Source of the DNA: Gelidibacter gilvus
GTDB taxonomy: Bacteria > Bacteroidota > Bacteroidia > Flavobacteriales > Flavobacteriaceae
Assembly: GCF_004115975.1 (NCBI RefSeq)
Contig: NZ_SDDZ01000004.1
Coordinates: 62,001-126,000 of the forward strand
Reading direction: 5' to 3'
Length of the DNA: 64,000 bases
The position numbers and the translations under genes are program-made. Of the stretch, positions 7,380 to 15,215 are shown one piece after another. Below the pieces are notes generated by a model. It saw only the letters and a list, made by a program, of their open reading frames with translations, was not told where the DNA came from and searched no databases. The stretch's first letter is position 1. Each line of letters begins with the position of its first letter.

Positions 7380-9347
7380 ATGAAAAAATCAATTAATATT
7401 TTATTTTTCTTAGCTATAGCTGCCGGATTGGTTGGCTGTAACAATGGAAACGACCGGAAGTCGGGCAAAGGCCAAGGTGGTCTTGCAACTAATGCTGCAG
7501 AAAGAGTATATGTTGCTCCCGGTGAGCATGACGAATACTATGCATTTATGTCTGGAGGATTTAGTGGACAGCTTAGTGTTTATGGCTTGCCATCAGGTCG
7601 AATGCTAAAAGTTCTTCCTGTATTCTCACAAAACCCTGAAAATGGATATGGGTATTCTGAGGAGACCAAACCGATGTTGAATACTTCTTACGGTTTTGTG
7701 CCATGGGATGATTCACATCATCCTGATATTTCACAAACAAATGGTGAATTGGATGGCCGTTGGATATTTATCAATGGAAACAACACCCCACGTATTGCAC
7801 GTATCGATTTGAAAAACTTTGCAACAGAGGAGATTATTGAAATCCCAAACAGTGCGGGTAACCATAGTTCATCATTTATTACCGAAAACACTGAATATGT
7901 GGTTGCCGGAACACGTTTTTCTGTGCCAATCCCACAAAAAGACATGCCAATAAATGAATATAAAGGGAACTTTAAAGGATCTCTAACGTTTATTAGCGTT
8001 GATCAAGAAACGGGAAGAATGGGAATTAAATTCCAGTTGATTATGCCTGGATTTAACTATGACCTTTCTCACCCTGGGCGCGATAAGAGTCACGGTTGGT
8101 TCTTCTTTACCACTTATAACACTGAAGAAGCCCACTCACTTTTGGAAGTTAACGCGTCACAAAACGACAAGGATTTCATTGCTGCCATTAACTGGAAAGT
8201 CATTGAAGAATACGTGAATAATGGCGGTGGAAAAATGGTTCCTGCCAACTATGCACATAACGTCATGGATGAAAATACGCATATGGCAACCTCTACAATG
8301 TTGAAAGAAGTATTGACCGTAAACCCACTGGATGTTCCTGGAGCAGTTTATTTCTTACCTACTCCAAAATCGCCACACGGGTGTGACGTAGATCCAACAG
8401 GTGAATACATTATTGGTAACGGAAAACTTTCTGCTGACTTGACAGTACACAGTTTCACTAAAATGCTTGATGCTATTAAGAACAAGAAATTTGATGGTGA
8501 AGCTTACGGTATTCCAATCTTGAACTTTGAGGACATCCTTGCTGGTGTTGTTAAACAACCAGGTTTAGGACCACTTCATACAGAATTTGACGAGAAAGGA
8601 AATGCTTATACAACCTTCTTTATTTCTTCTGAAGTTGTGAAATGGAAAGTTGGAACTTGGGAAGTTTTAGACCGTCAACCAGTATTCTACTCGGTAGGTC
8701 ACGGAATGATTCCTGGTGGAAACTCACGTAAACCATTTGGTAAGTACTTTGTAGCCTTAAACAAGATTACAAAAGACAGATACCTTCCAACCGGTCCAGA
8801 GTTGACCCAATCGGCTCAGTTGTTTGATATTAGTGGTGATAAAATGGAACTTCTATTGGATTTCCCAACCATTGGTGAACCTCACTATGCCGCTGCTATT
8901 CCAGCAGAACTGATTAAGAACAACTCTAGAAAAATCTATAAACTTGCTGAAAACAAGCACCCTTATGCTGCACATTCTGACGGGGACACCAAAGTTGTGC
9001 GTGACGGAAAAGAGGTTCATGTTTATATGAACATGATCCGTAGCCACTTTAACCCTGATAATATTGAAGGTGTAAAAGTAGGAGACAAAGTTTTCTTCCA
9101 CATCACAAACCTTGAACAAGACTTTGACGTCCCTCACGGATTTGCGGTAATTGGAGCTAATAATGCCGAATTGCTGATTGTTCCAGGAAAAACTGAAACC
9201 TTGGTTTGGGAACCTAAACAAGTAGGTGTATGGCCGTTCTATTGTACGGACTTCTGTTCTGCGCTTCACCAAGAAATGCAAGGCTATGTCCGCGTATCTC
9301 CAGCAGATTCTGACATTGAGTTGTCTTGGTCATTAGGTGAAGATTAA
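7380..9347 (+). CDS. nosZ: Nitrous oxide reductase, clade II type
   Basis: NosZ reduces N2O to N2 using a CuZ cluster and a CuA electron-entry centre. The N-terminal beta-propeller has CuZ histidine motifs such as DDSHHPD (His113, His114), SPHGCDVDPTGEY, VGHGMIPGG and EPHYAAAIP. The C-terminal cupredoxin domain carries the CuA ligands: His586 in PHGF, then Cys622, Cys626, His630 and Met633 in CTDFCSALHQEM. The signal is a lipoprotein-type Sec signal (lipobox LVGC, Cys20), not a twin-arginine signal, which agrees with clade II. It forms one run with the preceding cytochrome and fasciclin genes. Confidence 0.97.
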   Translation: MKKSINILFFLAIAAGLVGCNNGNDRKSGKGQGGLATNAAERVYVAPGEHDEYYAFMSGGFSGQLSVYGLPSGRMLKVLPVFSQNPENGYGYSEETKPMLNTSYGFVPWDDSHHPDISQTNGELDGRWIFINGNNTPRIARIDLKNFATEEIIEIPNSAGNHSSSFITENTEYVVAGTRFSVPIPQKDMPINEYKGNFKGSLTFISVDQETGRMGIKFQLIMPGFNYDLSHPGRDKSHGWFFFTTYNTEEAHSLLEVNASQNDKDFIAAINWKVIEEYVNNGGGKMVPANYAHNVMDENTHMATSTMLKEVLTVNPLDVPGAVYFLPTPKSPHGCDVDPTGEYIIGNGKLSADLTVHSFTKMLDAIKNKKFDGEAYGIPILNFEDILAGVVKQPGLGPLHTEFDEKGNAYTTFFISSEVVKWKVGTWEVLDRQPVFYSVGHGMIPGGNSRKPFGKYFVALNKITKDRYLPTGPELTQSAQLFDISGDKMELLLDFPTIGEPHYAAAIPAELIKNNSRKIYKLAENKHPYAAHSDGDTKVVRDGKEVHVYMNMIRSHFNPDNIEGVKVGDKVFFHITNLEQDFDVPHGFAVIGANNAELLIVPGKTETLVWEPKQVGVWPFYCTDFCSALHQEMQGYVRVSPADSDIELSWSLGED

Positions 9348-9410
9348 ATATAAATAACCAATAGTATAAGTTTAGGGAAATTTTGTTTTAGTGTTTATTT
9401 CCCTACTATA

Positions 9411-9443
9411 AGGCGAGAGTTGAATTATCGCTCTCGCCTTTCT
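9411..9443 (+). terminator. Hairpin after nosZ (terminator or attenuating processing stem)
   Basis: GGCGAGAG (9412-9419) pairs with CTCTCGCC (9431-9438), followed by TTTCT. The T run is short, so partial read-through into the downstream nos genes is likely. Confidence 0.65.
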
Positions 9444-9590
9444 ATTACTGAGAAGGCAGGAAACTCTAAAATAATTTAAACAAATGATTGTCAAAATTGA
9501 TTTTTTAAAGCTGTGTATGGCTCTTTGGAATTGATTGTTTTAAAATGCGTATTAATTAAAAACCATTTCCGTTTTACGGGAAGTTAAAGT

Positions 9591-10205
9591 ATGAAAAAAG
9601 CAGGAATAATAATGATTGTTGGCTCCTTGCTGCTATTGGGTCTTTTTAAATTTCCACTATGGAATATTATGCTCGGCGCACCACAGTACCCAGATCCACT
9701 TGGGATGAATATTTACATTCAAGGTATAGAGGGCGTAGAAGAGTTTGACATTCAAAATATTGATGGTCTTAACCACTATATCGGGATGAAAACCATTCCG
9801 AAAGTTGAAGAAATGTGGGAATTTGAAGTGTTTCCTATGGTCATAGGGATTATGGTAGCTCTTGGAGTGATCATCGGTTTACTGGGGTTCTTCGGAAAGG
9901 TAAGTTACAAATGGTTTCTCGGTTGGTTCGTACTGATGTCTATACTTGGGATTATGGGAATGTATGATTTTAACCTCTGGCTCATCGAATATGGAACTGA
10001 TCTAGATCCTAAAGCGATCATGAAACTCGAAAACCTGGATGGTACGCCCATGACGTATAAACCGCCACTTTTAGGCTATCAAAAAATGTTGAATTTTGAC
10101 GTTGATTCTTGGCCAGCAGCTGGAGCTTATATGATATTCGTTGGGATGTTGCTTACTGTAGTTGCTTTCTTTGTCGGAAAAAGTGAATCTAAGAAAGCTT
10201 CTTAA
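9591..10205 (+). CDS. Four-helix membrane protein of the nos cluster, function unknown
   Basis: Four hydrophobic segments are predicted near residues 5-25, 82-105, 107-125 and 178-197. A long extracytoplasmic segment (about 27-80) and a second one (about 128-178, containing YKPPLLGYQKMLNF) lie between them. No cofactor motif such as CxxCH or paired histidines is seen. It sits between nosZ and nosL, where clade II clusters carry a membrane protein (nosB in some bacteria). It may be the positional counterpart, but sequence relationship to NosB was not checked. A role in electron transfer from quinol or in NosZ assembly is inferred from position only. Confidence 0.7.
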   Translation: MKKAGIIMIVGSLLLLGLFKFPLWNIMLGAPQYPDPLGMNIYIQGIEGVEEFDIQNIDGLNHYIGMKTIPKVEEMWEFEVFPMVIGIMVALGVIIGLLGFFGKVSYKWFLGWFVLMSILGIMGMYDFNLWLIEYGTDLDPKAIMKLENLDGTPMTYKPPLLGYQKMLNFDVDSWPAAGAYMIFVGMLLTVVAFFVGKSESKKAS

Positions 10206-10302
10206 TTCAAAACAAACTATAAGATCCGAGGAGAAATTGATGATGTAGAAGTTTCTTGGAAACATTGAAAATTTGATTATTTAATATTAAAAATACAAAC
10301 AG

Positions 10303-10743
10303 ATGAAACAGTTTTTTTTTCTGAGCATTATAAGCCTTTTATTGGCGTCGTGCAACGTGAGTCCACAGCCTATTAATTACGGCTCAGATGCTTGTCATTT
10401 TTGTGATATGACCATTGTAGATAAGCAACACGCCTCCCAAGTAGTGACATCAAAAGGTAAAGCTTATAAATATGATGCCATTGAATGTATGGTCCATTCT
10501 ATACAGGATGAGTTTAAGGACACCGAAATGGCTTATTATTTAGTGGCCGATTTCCAAGCTCCTGGTGAGTTGGTTGATGCTACAAACGCTACGTATTTGG
10601 TCAGCGAACAGTTGCAAAGTCCAATGGGAGAAAATCTTTCAGCATTCGCAAATGAAGAAGCCGGAAAGAAAGCTCAAGAAAAATTTACTGGAGACATTTA
10701 CTCCTGGAAAGAAATTCAGGACCATCTGAAAATTATTAAATAA
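10303..10743 (+). CDS. nosL: NosL copper chaperone lipoprotein
   Basis: The lipobox ends at Cys17 (LLLASC). The signature CHFCDMTIVDKQHASQ (from Cys31) contains Cys34 and Met36, corresponding to the Cu(I)-binding CxM of NosL, and AYKYDAIECM follows. The length of 146 residues is normal. NosL delivers copper for NosZ maturation together with NosDFY, whose genes follow. A hairpin with a T run lies just after the stop codon. Confidence 0.92.
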   Translation: MKQFFFLSIISLLLASCNVSPQPINYGSDACHFCDMTIVDKQHASQVVTSKGKAYKYDAIECMVHSIQDEFKDTEMAYYLVADFQAPGELVDATNATYLVSEQLQSPMGENLSAFANEEAGKKAQEKFTGDIYSWKEIQDHLKIIK

Positions 10744-10751
10744 AAAAATGG

Positions 10752-10805
10752 CTTCAGCAGGTTCTAAAGGGCTCAAAGTCTGTAAGATTTGCTGAAGTTT
10801 TTTTT
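10752..10805 (+). terminator. Terminator after nosL
   Basis: CTTCAGCA (10752-10759) pairs with TGCTGAAG (10790-10797), followed by eight T. The loop is 30 nt, longer than usual, so efficiency is uncertain. nosDFY may have a promoter of their own in the following 120 nt, but no clear box was recognised there. Confidence 0.6.
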
Positions 10806-10946
10806 ATCAAATTCGAGATCACACTGGTTTTTTAAGGATTCTTTTTCATGGATTTCAATTTATGAAACTTTATTATAATCCGTATCTTCATTTTTTTAAT
10901 CCTCTCGAAAGAGATTGACTTCATATTGATTAATTTTAACTCCATT

Positions 10947-12200
10947 TTGAAACACAAAAACTATATCATCTTCTTTTTAACGGCACTGTTGTCCATGACA
11001 AATGTATGGTCAAATACAATTACCGTTTGTTCCTCTTGTTCTGTCAAAACCATCCATGAAGCGCTACAACAGGCTTCCGAAGGCGATACCATTTTGGTGA
11101 AAAAAGGAATTTATAAGGAAGCCAATTTAAAGATTGATAAGGGCATTACCATAATAGGCGAGGATCTTCCAACTATAGATGGCGACGCAAAAGGAGAGAT
11201 CATTACCATAGGCGCAGATAATGTGACGCTCGACGGATTTAAGATTATAAACGTAGGCGTAAGCTATACCACCGATTATGCCGCTGTACGCGTTGTAAAT
11301 AGCAGTGGATTCGTGATTCAGAATTTAGAACTTGAAAAACTCTTCTTCGGAATTTATCTTCAAAAATCCAATAATGGAAAAGTACTCAACAACAAAGTAA
11401 GAGGAGAGGCTGTAACCGAATTCAACTCGGGGAATGCCATTCATTTATGGCATTGTAATAATGTAGAAGTGCGCGGAAATGATGTCCGCAATGTTCGTGA
11501 TGGCATTTATCTAGAATTCTCCAGTCATATAGCTATCACAGATAATTTCAGTAAGAACAATGTACGCTATGGCCTGCATTTTATGTTCAGTAACAATAAT
11601 GATGTCATCAATAATGTGTTTGAAACCAATGGTGCTGGTATAGCTTTGATGTTTTCAAAGTTTATGGAGGTGGAGCGCAATGTCATTACTAAAAACTGGG
11701 GAACGGCGGCCTACGGATTACTATTGAAGGAAGTCACCGACGTTAACCTCAAAAATAATTTATTTTTAGAGAATACGGTTGGGATAACGGTTGAAGGAAG
11801 TAACCGTTTAGTATATTCCAACAACGATTTTACGAGCAATGGTTACGCCATAAGAGTGAAAGGTGCCTGCTACGAGAATGAAATTATTAATAACAATTTC
11901 TTATATAACTCTTTCGATATTTCCTATAACGGAAAGATCAATGACAACAAATTCGATAATAACTTTTGGAGCAATTACACCGGTTACGATTTAAATAAAG
12001 ACGGCATTGGCGATGTGCCCTACCGACCCGTAAAGCTCTTCTCATATATAGTGAATAGAACCCCAGAAGCCATAATTCTATTGCGAAGTCTATTTATTGA
12101 CCTTATAGATTTCTCCGAAAAGGTTTCTCCAGTATTCACCCCAGATGATTTGATGGATGAAAACCCGAGAATTAAACGCATAGACCATGATAAAAATTAA
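10947..12200 (+). CDS. nosD: NosD periplasmic beta-helix protein for NosZ maturation
   Basis: This is a right-handed parallel beta-helix of the CASH family with repeated turns such as NSSGFVIQNLEL, NNGKVLNNKV, CNNVEVRGNDV and FSNNNDVINNVFETNG. It ends with the NosD-type motif FWSNYTGYDLNKDGIGDVPY. NosD works with the NosFY transporter in building the CuZ site. A TTG start at 10947 gives a clean Sec signal (KHKNYIIFFLTALLSMTNVWS); an in-frame TTG at 10926 would add seven residues. The gene overlaps nosF by 14 nt. Confidence 0.9.
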   Translation: MKHKNYIIFFLTALLSMTNVWSNTITVCSSCSVKTIHEALQQASEGDTILVKKGIYKEANLKIDKGITIIGEDLPTIDGDAKGEIITIGADNVTLDGFKIINVGVSYTTDYAAVRVVNSSGFVIQNLELEKLFFGIYLQKSNNGKVLNNKVRGEAVTEFNSGNAIHLWHCNNVEVRGNDVRNVRDGIYLEFSSHIAITDNFSKNNVRYGLHFMFSNNNDVINNVFETNGAGIALMFSKFMEVERNVITKNWGTAAYGLLLKEVTDVNLKNNLFLENTVGITVEGSNRLVYSNNDFTSNGYAIRVKGACYENEIINNNFLYNSFDISYNGKINDNKFDNNFWSNYTGYDLNKDGIGDVPYRPVKLFSYIVNRTPEAIILLRSLFIDLIDFSEKVSPVFTPDDLMDENPRIKRIDHDKN

Positions 12201-12894
12201 GGATTTATATAAAAAATTTGGAAAAAACGAGGTTTTGAGTGGCCTCAATTTGGAAATTGGTGAAGGCGGAATATTTGCCGTCTTAGGCCCAAACGGATCA
12301 GGAAAAACAACCTTGATCAAGTGTTTGTTGGGCATGGTTATTCCCAATAAAGGCGAGATCACTGTATTGGGAGAGAATATAAAAAGTGGGTCTAATTACC
12401 GACACAAAATAGATTATTTACCTCAAATCGCTAATTTCCCAAATAACTTAAAAGTAAAGGAATTAATTACAATGATTAAAGATCTACGTGGCAAAACCTC
12501 TTTGGATCAAGACTTAATCAGTCTGTTTAAATTAGAACCTTTTTTGGATAAAAAATTAGGAAACCTTTCTGGTGGTACAAAACAAAAGGTGAATTTGGTA
12601 TTAACCTTTATGTTTGATAGCCCTTTGGTGATATTGGATGAACCAACTTCAGGTTTAGACCCCATTTCATTGTTGCGTTTGAAAAAATTAATCCAAGCAG
12701 AAAAAGCTAAAGGTAAAACCATCCTGATTACCTCACATATTATGAGTTTTGTTGAAGAGATTTCAGATGAAATTGTATTTCTTTTAGAGGGTAAAATTTA
12801 CTTTAAAGGAACGATTACGGAACTTAGAAATAAAACCAATCAACCGGATTTCGAACACGCCATCGCATCCATATTAACTGACAATCATGTTTAA
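12187..12894 (+). CDS. nosF: NosF ABC transporter ATPase
   Basis: This cytoplasmic nucleotide-binding subunit energises the NosDFY complex required for NosZ CuZ assembly. Walker A is GPNGSGKTT (34-42), the signature is LSGGTKQK and Walker B with the catalytic Glu is LVILDEPTSGLD, followed by the switch His in ITSHIM. Its 235 residues lack any membrane segment. The start overlaps nosD and the end overlaps nosY by 8 nt, indicating translational coupling. Confidence 0.93.
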   Translation: MIKIKDLYKKFGKNEVLSGLNLEIGEGGIFAVLGPNGSGKTTLIKCLLGMVIPNKGEITVLGENIKSGSNYRHKIDYLPQIANFPNNLKVKELITMIKDLRGKTSLDQDLISLFKLEPFLDKKLGNLSGGTKQKVNLVLTFMFDSPLVILDEPTSGLDPISLLRLKKLIQAEKAKGKTILITSHIMSFVEEISDEIVFLLEGKIYFKGTITELRNKTNQPDFEHAIASILTDNHV

Positions 12895-13669
12895 GATATT
12901 AAAATATAGTTTTTACGATTTAATGCGTAGCCGTTGGAGTTACGTGTATTTTGCATTTTACTTATTGCTTGGTGTGGTGTTGTTGTTCTTGAACAATGAT
13001 CTTTCCAAAGCGGTCATCACCTTAATGAATGTGATTATTGTTTTAGTGCCTCTAATAGGAACCATTTTTGGCGTTATGTATTATTACAATTCCAAGGAGT
13101 TTACAGAGCTGTTATTGGCACAACCCTTAAAACGATCGTCTATTTTCTTGGGTCAGTATCTTGGTGTAGCCATTTCGTTGTCCATGAGCTTGATTTTAGG
13201 ATTGGGGATTCCGTTTGTTTTTTACGGATTGTTTATGTCCAATGCCATTTGGGATTTTTCCCTATTGCTGATCACAGGAACGTTTCTGACCCTCATATTT
13301 ACAGCTTTGGCCTTTAACATTGCTTTGTCCAATGAAAATAGAATTAAAGGATTTGGTTATGCCATTCTATTGTGGTTGTTTTTAGCCATTATTTATGATG
13401 GCATCTTCTTAATGTCATTGATTATTTTTGAAGATTATCCTTTGGATAAATTATCCTTGATTGGAACCATGTTAAATCCAATAGATCTCTCGCGGACGCT
13501 CATCTTGCTTAAGTTGGATATCTCTGCGTTGTTAGGCTATACCGGTGCCGTATTCAAACAGTTTTTTGGAACCAATTTCGGATTGATCGTATCTTTTTCG
13601 GCCTTGACATTATGGGTGCTTTTACCAGTACTGAGAATCACCATGAAAGCAAAGAAAAAGGATTTTTAA
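12887..13669 (+). CDS. nosY: NosY ABC transporter permease
   Basis: A polytopic inner-membrane protein of 260 residues with about six helices. The N terminus FKILKYSFYDLMRSRW and the stretch MYYYNSKEFTELLLAQPLKRSSIFLGQY are typical of NosY-type ABC-2 permeases. It pairs with NosF. It is the last gene of the nosDFY unit; the next gene has its own Fnr-type promoter 24 nt after the stop codon. Confidence 0.92.
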   Translation: MFKILKYSFYDLMRSRWSYVYFAFYLLLGVVLLFLNNDLSKAVITLMNVIIVLVPLIGTIFGVMYYYNSKEFTELLLAQPLKRSSIFLGQYLGVAISLSMSLILGLGIPFVFYGLFMSNAIWDFSLLLITGTFLTLIFTALAFNIALSNENRIKGFGYAILLWLFLAIIYDGIFLMSLIIFEDYPLDKLSLIGTMLNPIDLSRTLILLKLDISALLGYTGAVFKQFFGTNFGLIVSFSALTLWVLLPVLRITMKAKKKDF

Positions 13670-13692
13670 GTCTTAAGAATTGGAATTAAATT

Positions 13693-13736
13693 GTGATACT
13701 TATCATATAAAAATTAAAATAAGATACTTAGATTTG
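13693..13736 (+). promoter_or_regulatory. Fnr-type promoter of the copper-uptake group
   Basis: GTGATACTTATCAT (13693-13706) is a TGA-N6-TCA site and TAGATTTG (13729-13736) matches the -7 box, again with 36 nt from site start to box start. Transcription would begin at about 13741, the A of the next start codon, so the mRNA is predicted to be leaderless. No GGA-N8-TCC site is present here. Confidence 0.7.
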
Positions 13737-13740
13737 CACT

Positions 13741-14136
13741 ATGATTGCGACCATTGCACATAAAATCATGGCCTTTGTTTTGGTGTTTATATTATTTGCA
13801 CATAATATCAATACCTTGGTGATTATTGGTGATTTTCTGGCAAATCAGGCCATCATTGCAAAAAACCTGTGTATTCAAAAAGACGATCAACAAGGCTGTA
13901 ATGGTAAATGTCAGTTGACCAAACAGATTGTAGAAAGCACACCAGATTCCAATACCGATCTTCCAGCACAAGAAACACGACGCATGTCTTTGGATGCGTT
14001 TTGTTTGTACAATATAGATGTTGCCGAGACTCAAACAGAGATCTTGATAATAAACAAGAACTCTCCATTTGGTTATACACCGTCTATTATTGCTCAGTAT
14101 CAGGATATTGATACCCCACCACCCAACTTTAGTTAA
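13741..14136 (+). CDS. Small Cys-containing exported or anchored protein, function unknown
   Basis: One hydrophobic segment (about residues 9-30) after a short basic start suggests a signal anchor. The rest is polar with cysteines in LCIQKDDQQGCNGKCQL (Cys44, Cys53, Cys57) and one near residue 88. I know this CNGKCQL pattern from small uncharacterised Bacteroidota proteins near metal TonB receptors, but no function is established. It heads a three-gene run with a Met-rich lipoprotein and a copper-type TonB receptor, so copper handling is plausible. The start at 13741 is preferred over Met10 (13768) because it supplies the basic residue before the membrane segment. Confidence 0.7.
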   Translation: MIATIAHKIMAFVLVFILFAHNINTLVIIGDFLANQAIIAKNLCIQKDDQQGCNGKCQLTKQIVESTPDSNTDLPAQETRRMSLDAFCLYNIDVAETQTEILIINKNSPFGYTPSIIAQYQDIDTPPPNFS

Positions 14137-14235
14137 TTTTTTTCGATATCAACTCTTCTTTTTCCTTTTCTGGCTTGTTTTTATAAGCGGGAAGGGGAGC
14201 CTAGAACCTATTATTAAACTTAATAATCAAAAAAA

Positions 14236-15081
14236 ATGAAACTAAAATATATCATCCCAATCCTGTTTATTGCCCTATTTACAATGTCATGTTCAACAGA
14301 TGACGATTCAGATATCATACTGAATGAAGTTGAAGGTCTTAAAAAAATCCAAGACCTGACCAACACCACACATACAGTTGAATTGTACAATAGTTCCGGT
14401 AAATTTGAAACCGGTTATAATGCCATAACTATCCGAATCAAGGATAACGCTTCCAACAATTATATTGAGAACGCTTCCTTATCTTGGATGCCTGTGATGC
14501 AAATGCCTTCAATGAAACACTCTTCTCCAAAGTCGGAGATCACTAAATCTCTGGGCAAAAAAACGCTTTTTGAGGGATTTATTATTTATCAAATGGCTAA
14601 CCTCGATGGTTCAGGATGGTCGTTAAAAGTTGATTATACAATTAATGGCACTAGTTATACAGCCAATGCAGACATTAAAGTTATGCAAGCGGAGTATCAA
14701 AATGTGGCCAGTTTTATGGGTACCGATGAGGTGCGTTATGTTGTTGCCATGATGGCACCAAACAATCCTAAAATAGGTATCAATAAGTTAAAGGTTGGTT
14801 TGTTTAAAATGGAAAGCATGATGGCTTTCCCAGTTGTTGAAGATTATAAAATGACATTGGATCCGCGCATGCCAGGCATGGGGAACCACGGTTCGCCTAA
14901 CAACACCGATTTGATCTATAATGGCGCAGATAAAACCTATGAAGGTAATTTATCGCTCACCATGACAGGTTACTGGGTGCTCAATCTGAAGTTATTGAAT
15001 GCTTCTGGTGAGGCCTTGAAAGGCGAAAGTGTCACCGAAGAACATCCGAAAAGTTCACTTTATTTGGAACTTGAATTTTAA
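14236..15081 (+). CDS. Met-rich lipoprotein with two YtkA/FixH-like domains, probable copper binder
   Basis: The lipoprotein signal ends at Cys19 (LFTMSC). Two Ig-like repeats follow. Each contains a Met/His cluster: SWMPVMQMPSMKHSSP in the first and DPRMPGMGNHGSPNN in the second, each followed by a strand with an aromatic Gly/Trp (GSGWSLKVDY, TGYWVLNLKL). MxMPxMxH clusters resemble extracytoplasmic copper sites of the YtkA type. The gene lies just before the OprC-like receptor, so it may hand copper to or from it on the cell surface or in the periplasm. Binding itself is inferred. Confidence 0.72.
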   Translation: MKLKYIIPILFIALFTMSCSTDDDSDIILNEVEGLKKIQDLTNTTHTVELYNSSGKFETGYNAITIRIKDNASNNYIENASLSWMPVMQMPSMKHSSPKSEITKSLGKKTLFEGFIIYQMANLDGSGWSLKVDYTINGTSYTANADIKVMQAEYQNVASFMGTDEVRYVVAMMAPNNPKIGINKLKVGLFKMESMMAFPVVEDYKMTLDPRMPGMGNHGSPNNTDLIYNGADKTYEGNLSLTMTGYWVLNLKLLNASGEALKGESVTEEHPKSSLYLELEF

Positions 15082-15126
15082 CCCATTCTATTTTAAAAAT
15101 TTCATAAAGCTATCTAAACACATCGT

Positions 15127-15187
15127 TCTGTCAGGTTGAGCGCACTCGAAACCAAATTGAATTTTCGACCATTCTCATTCTGACAGA
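15127..15187 (+). repeat. Palindromic REP-like element
   Basis: TCTGTCAG (15127-15134) and CTGACAGA (15180-15187) form the ends of an imperfect hairpin; inner arms include CTCGAAA and TTTTCG. One arm carries GGTTGAGCGCACTCGAAAC, which is the TGAGCGCA-TCGAA core of repeats common in Flavobacteriaceae. It sits in the leader of the TonB receptor gene. Confidence 0.6.
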
Positions 15188-15215
15188 TAGGATAGTTTTT
15201 ATAACCACTACGACC

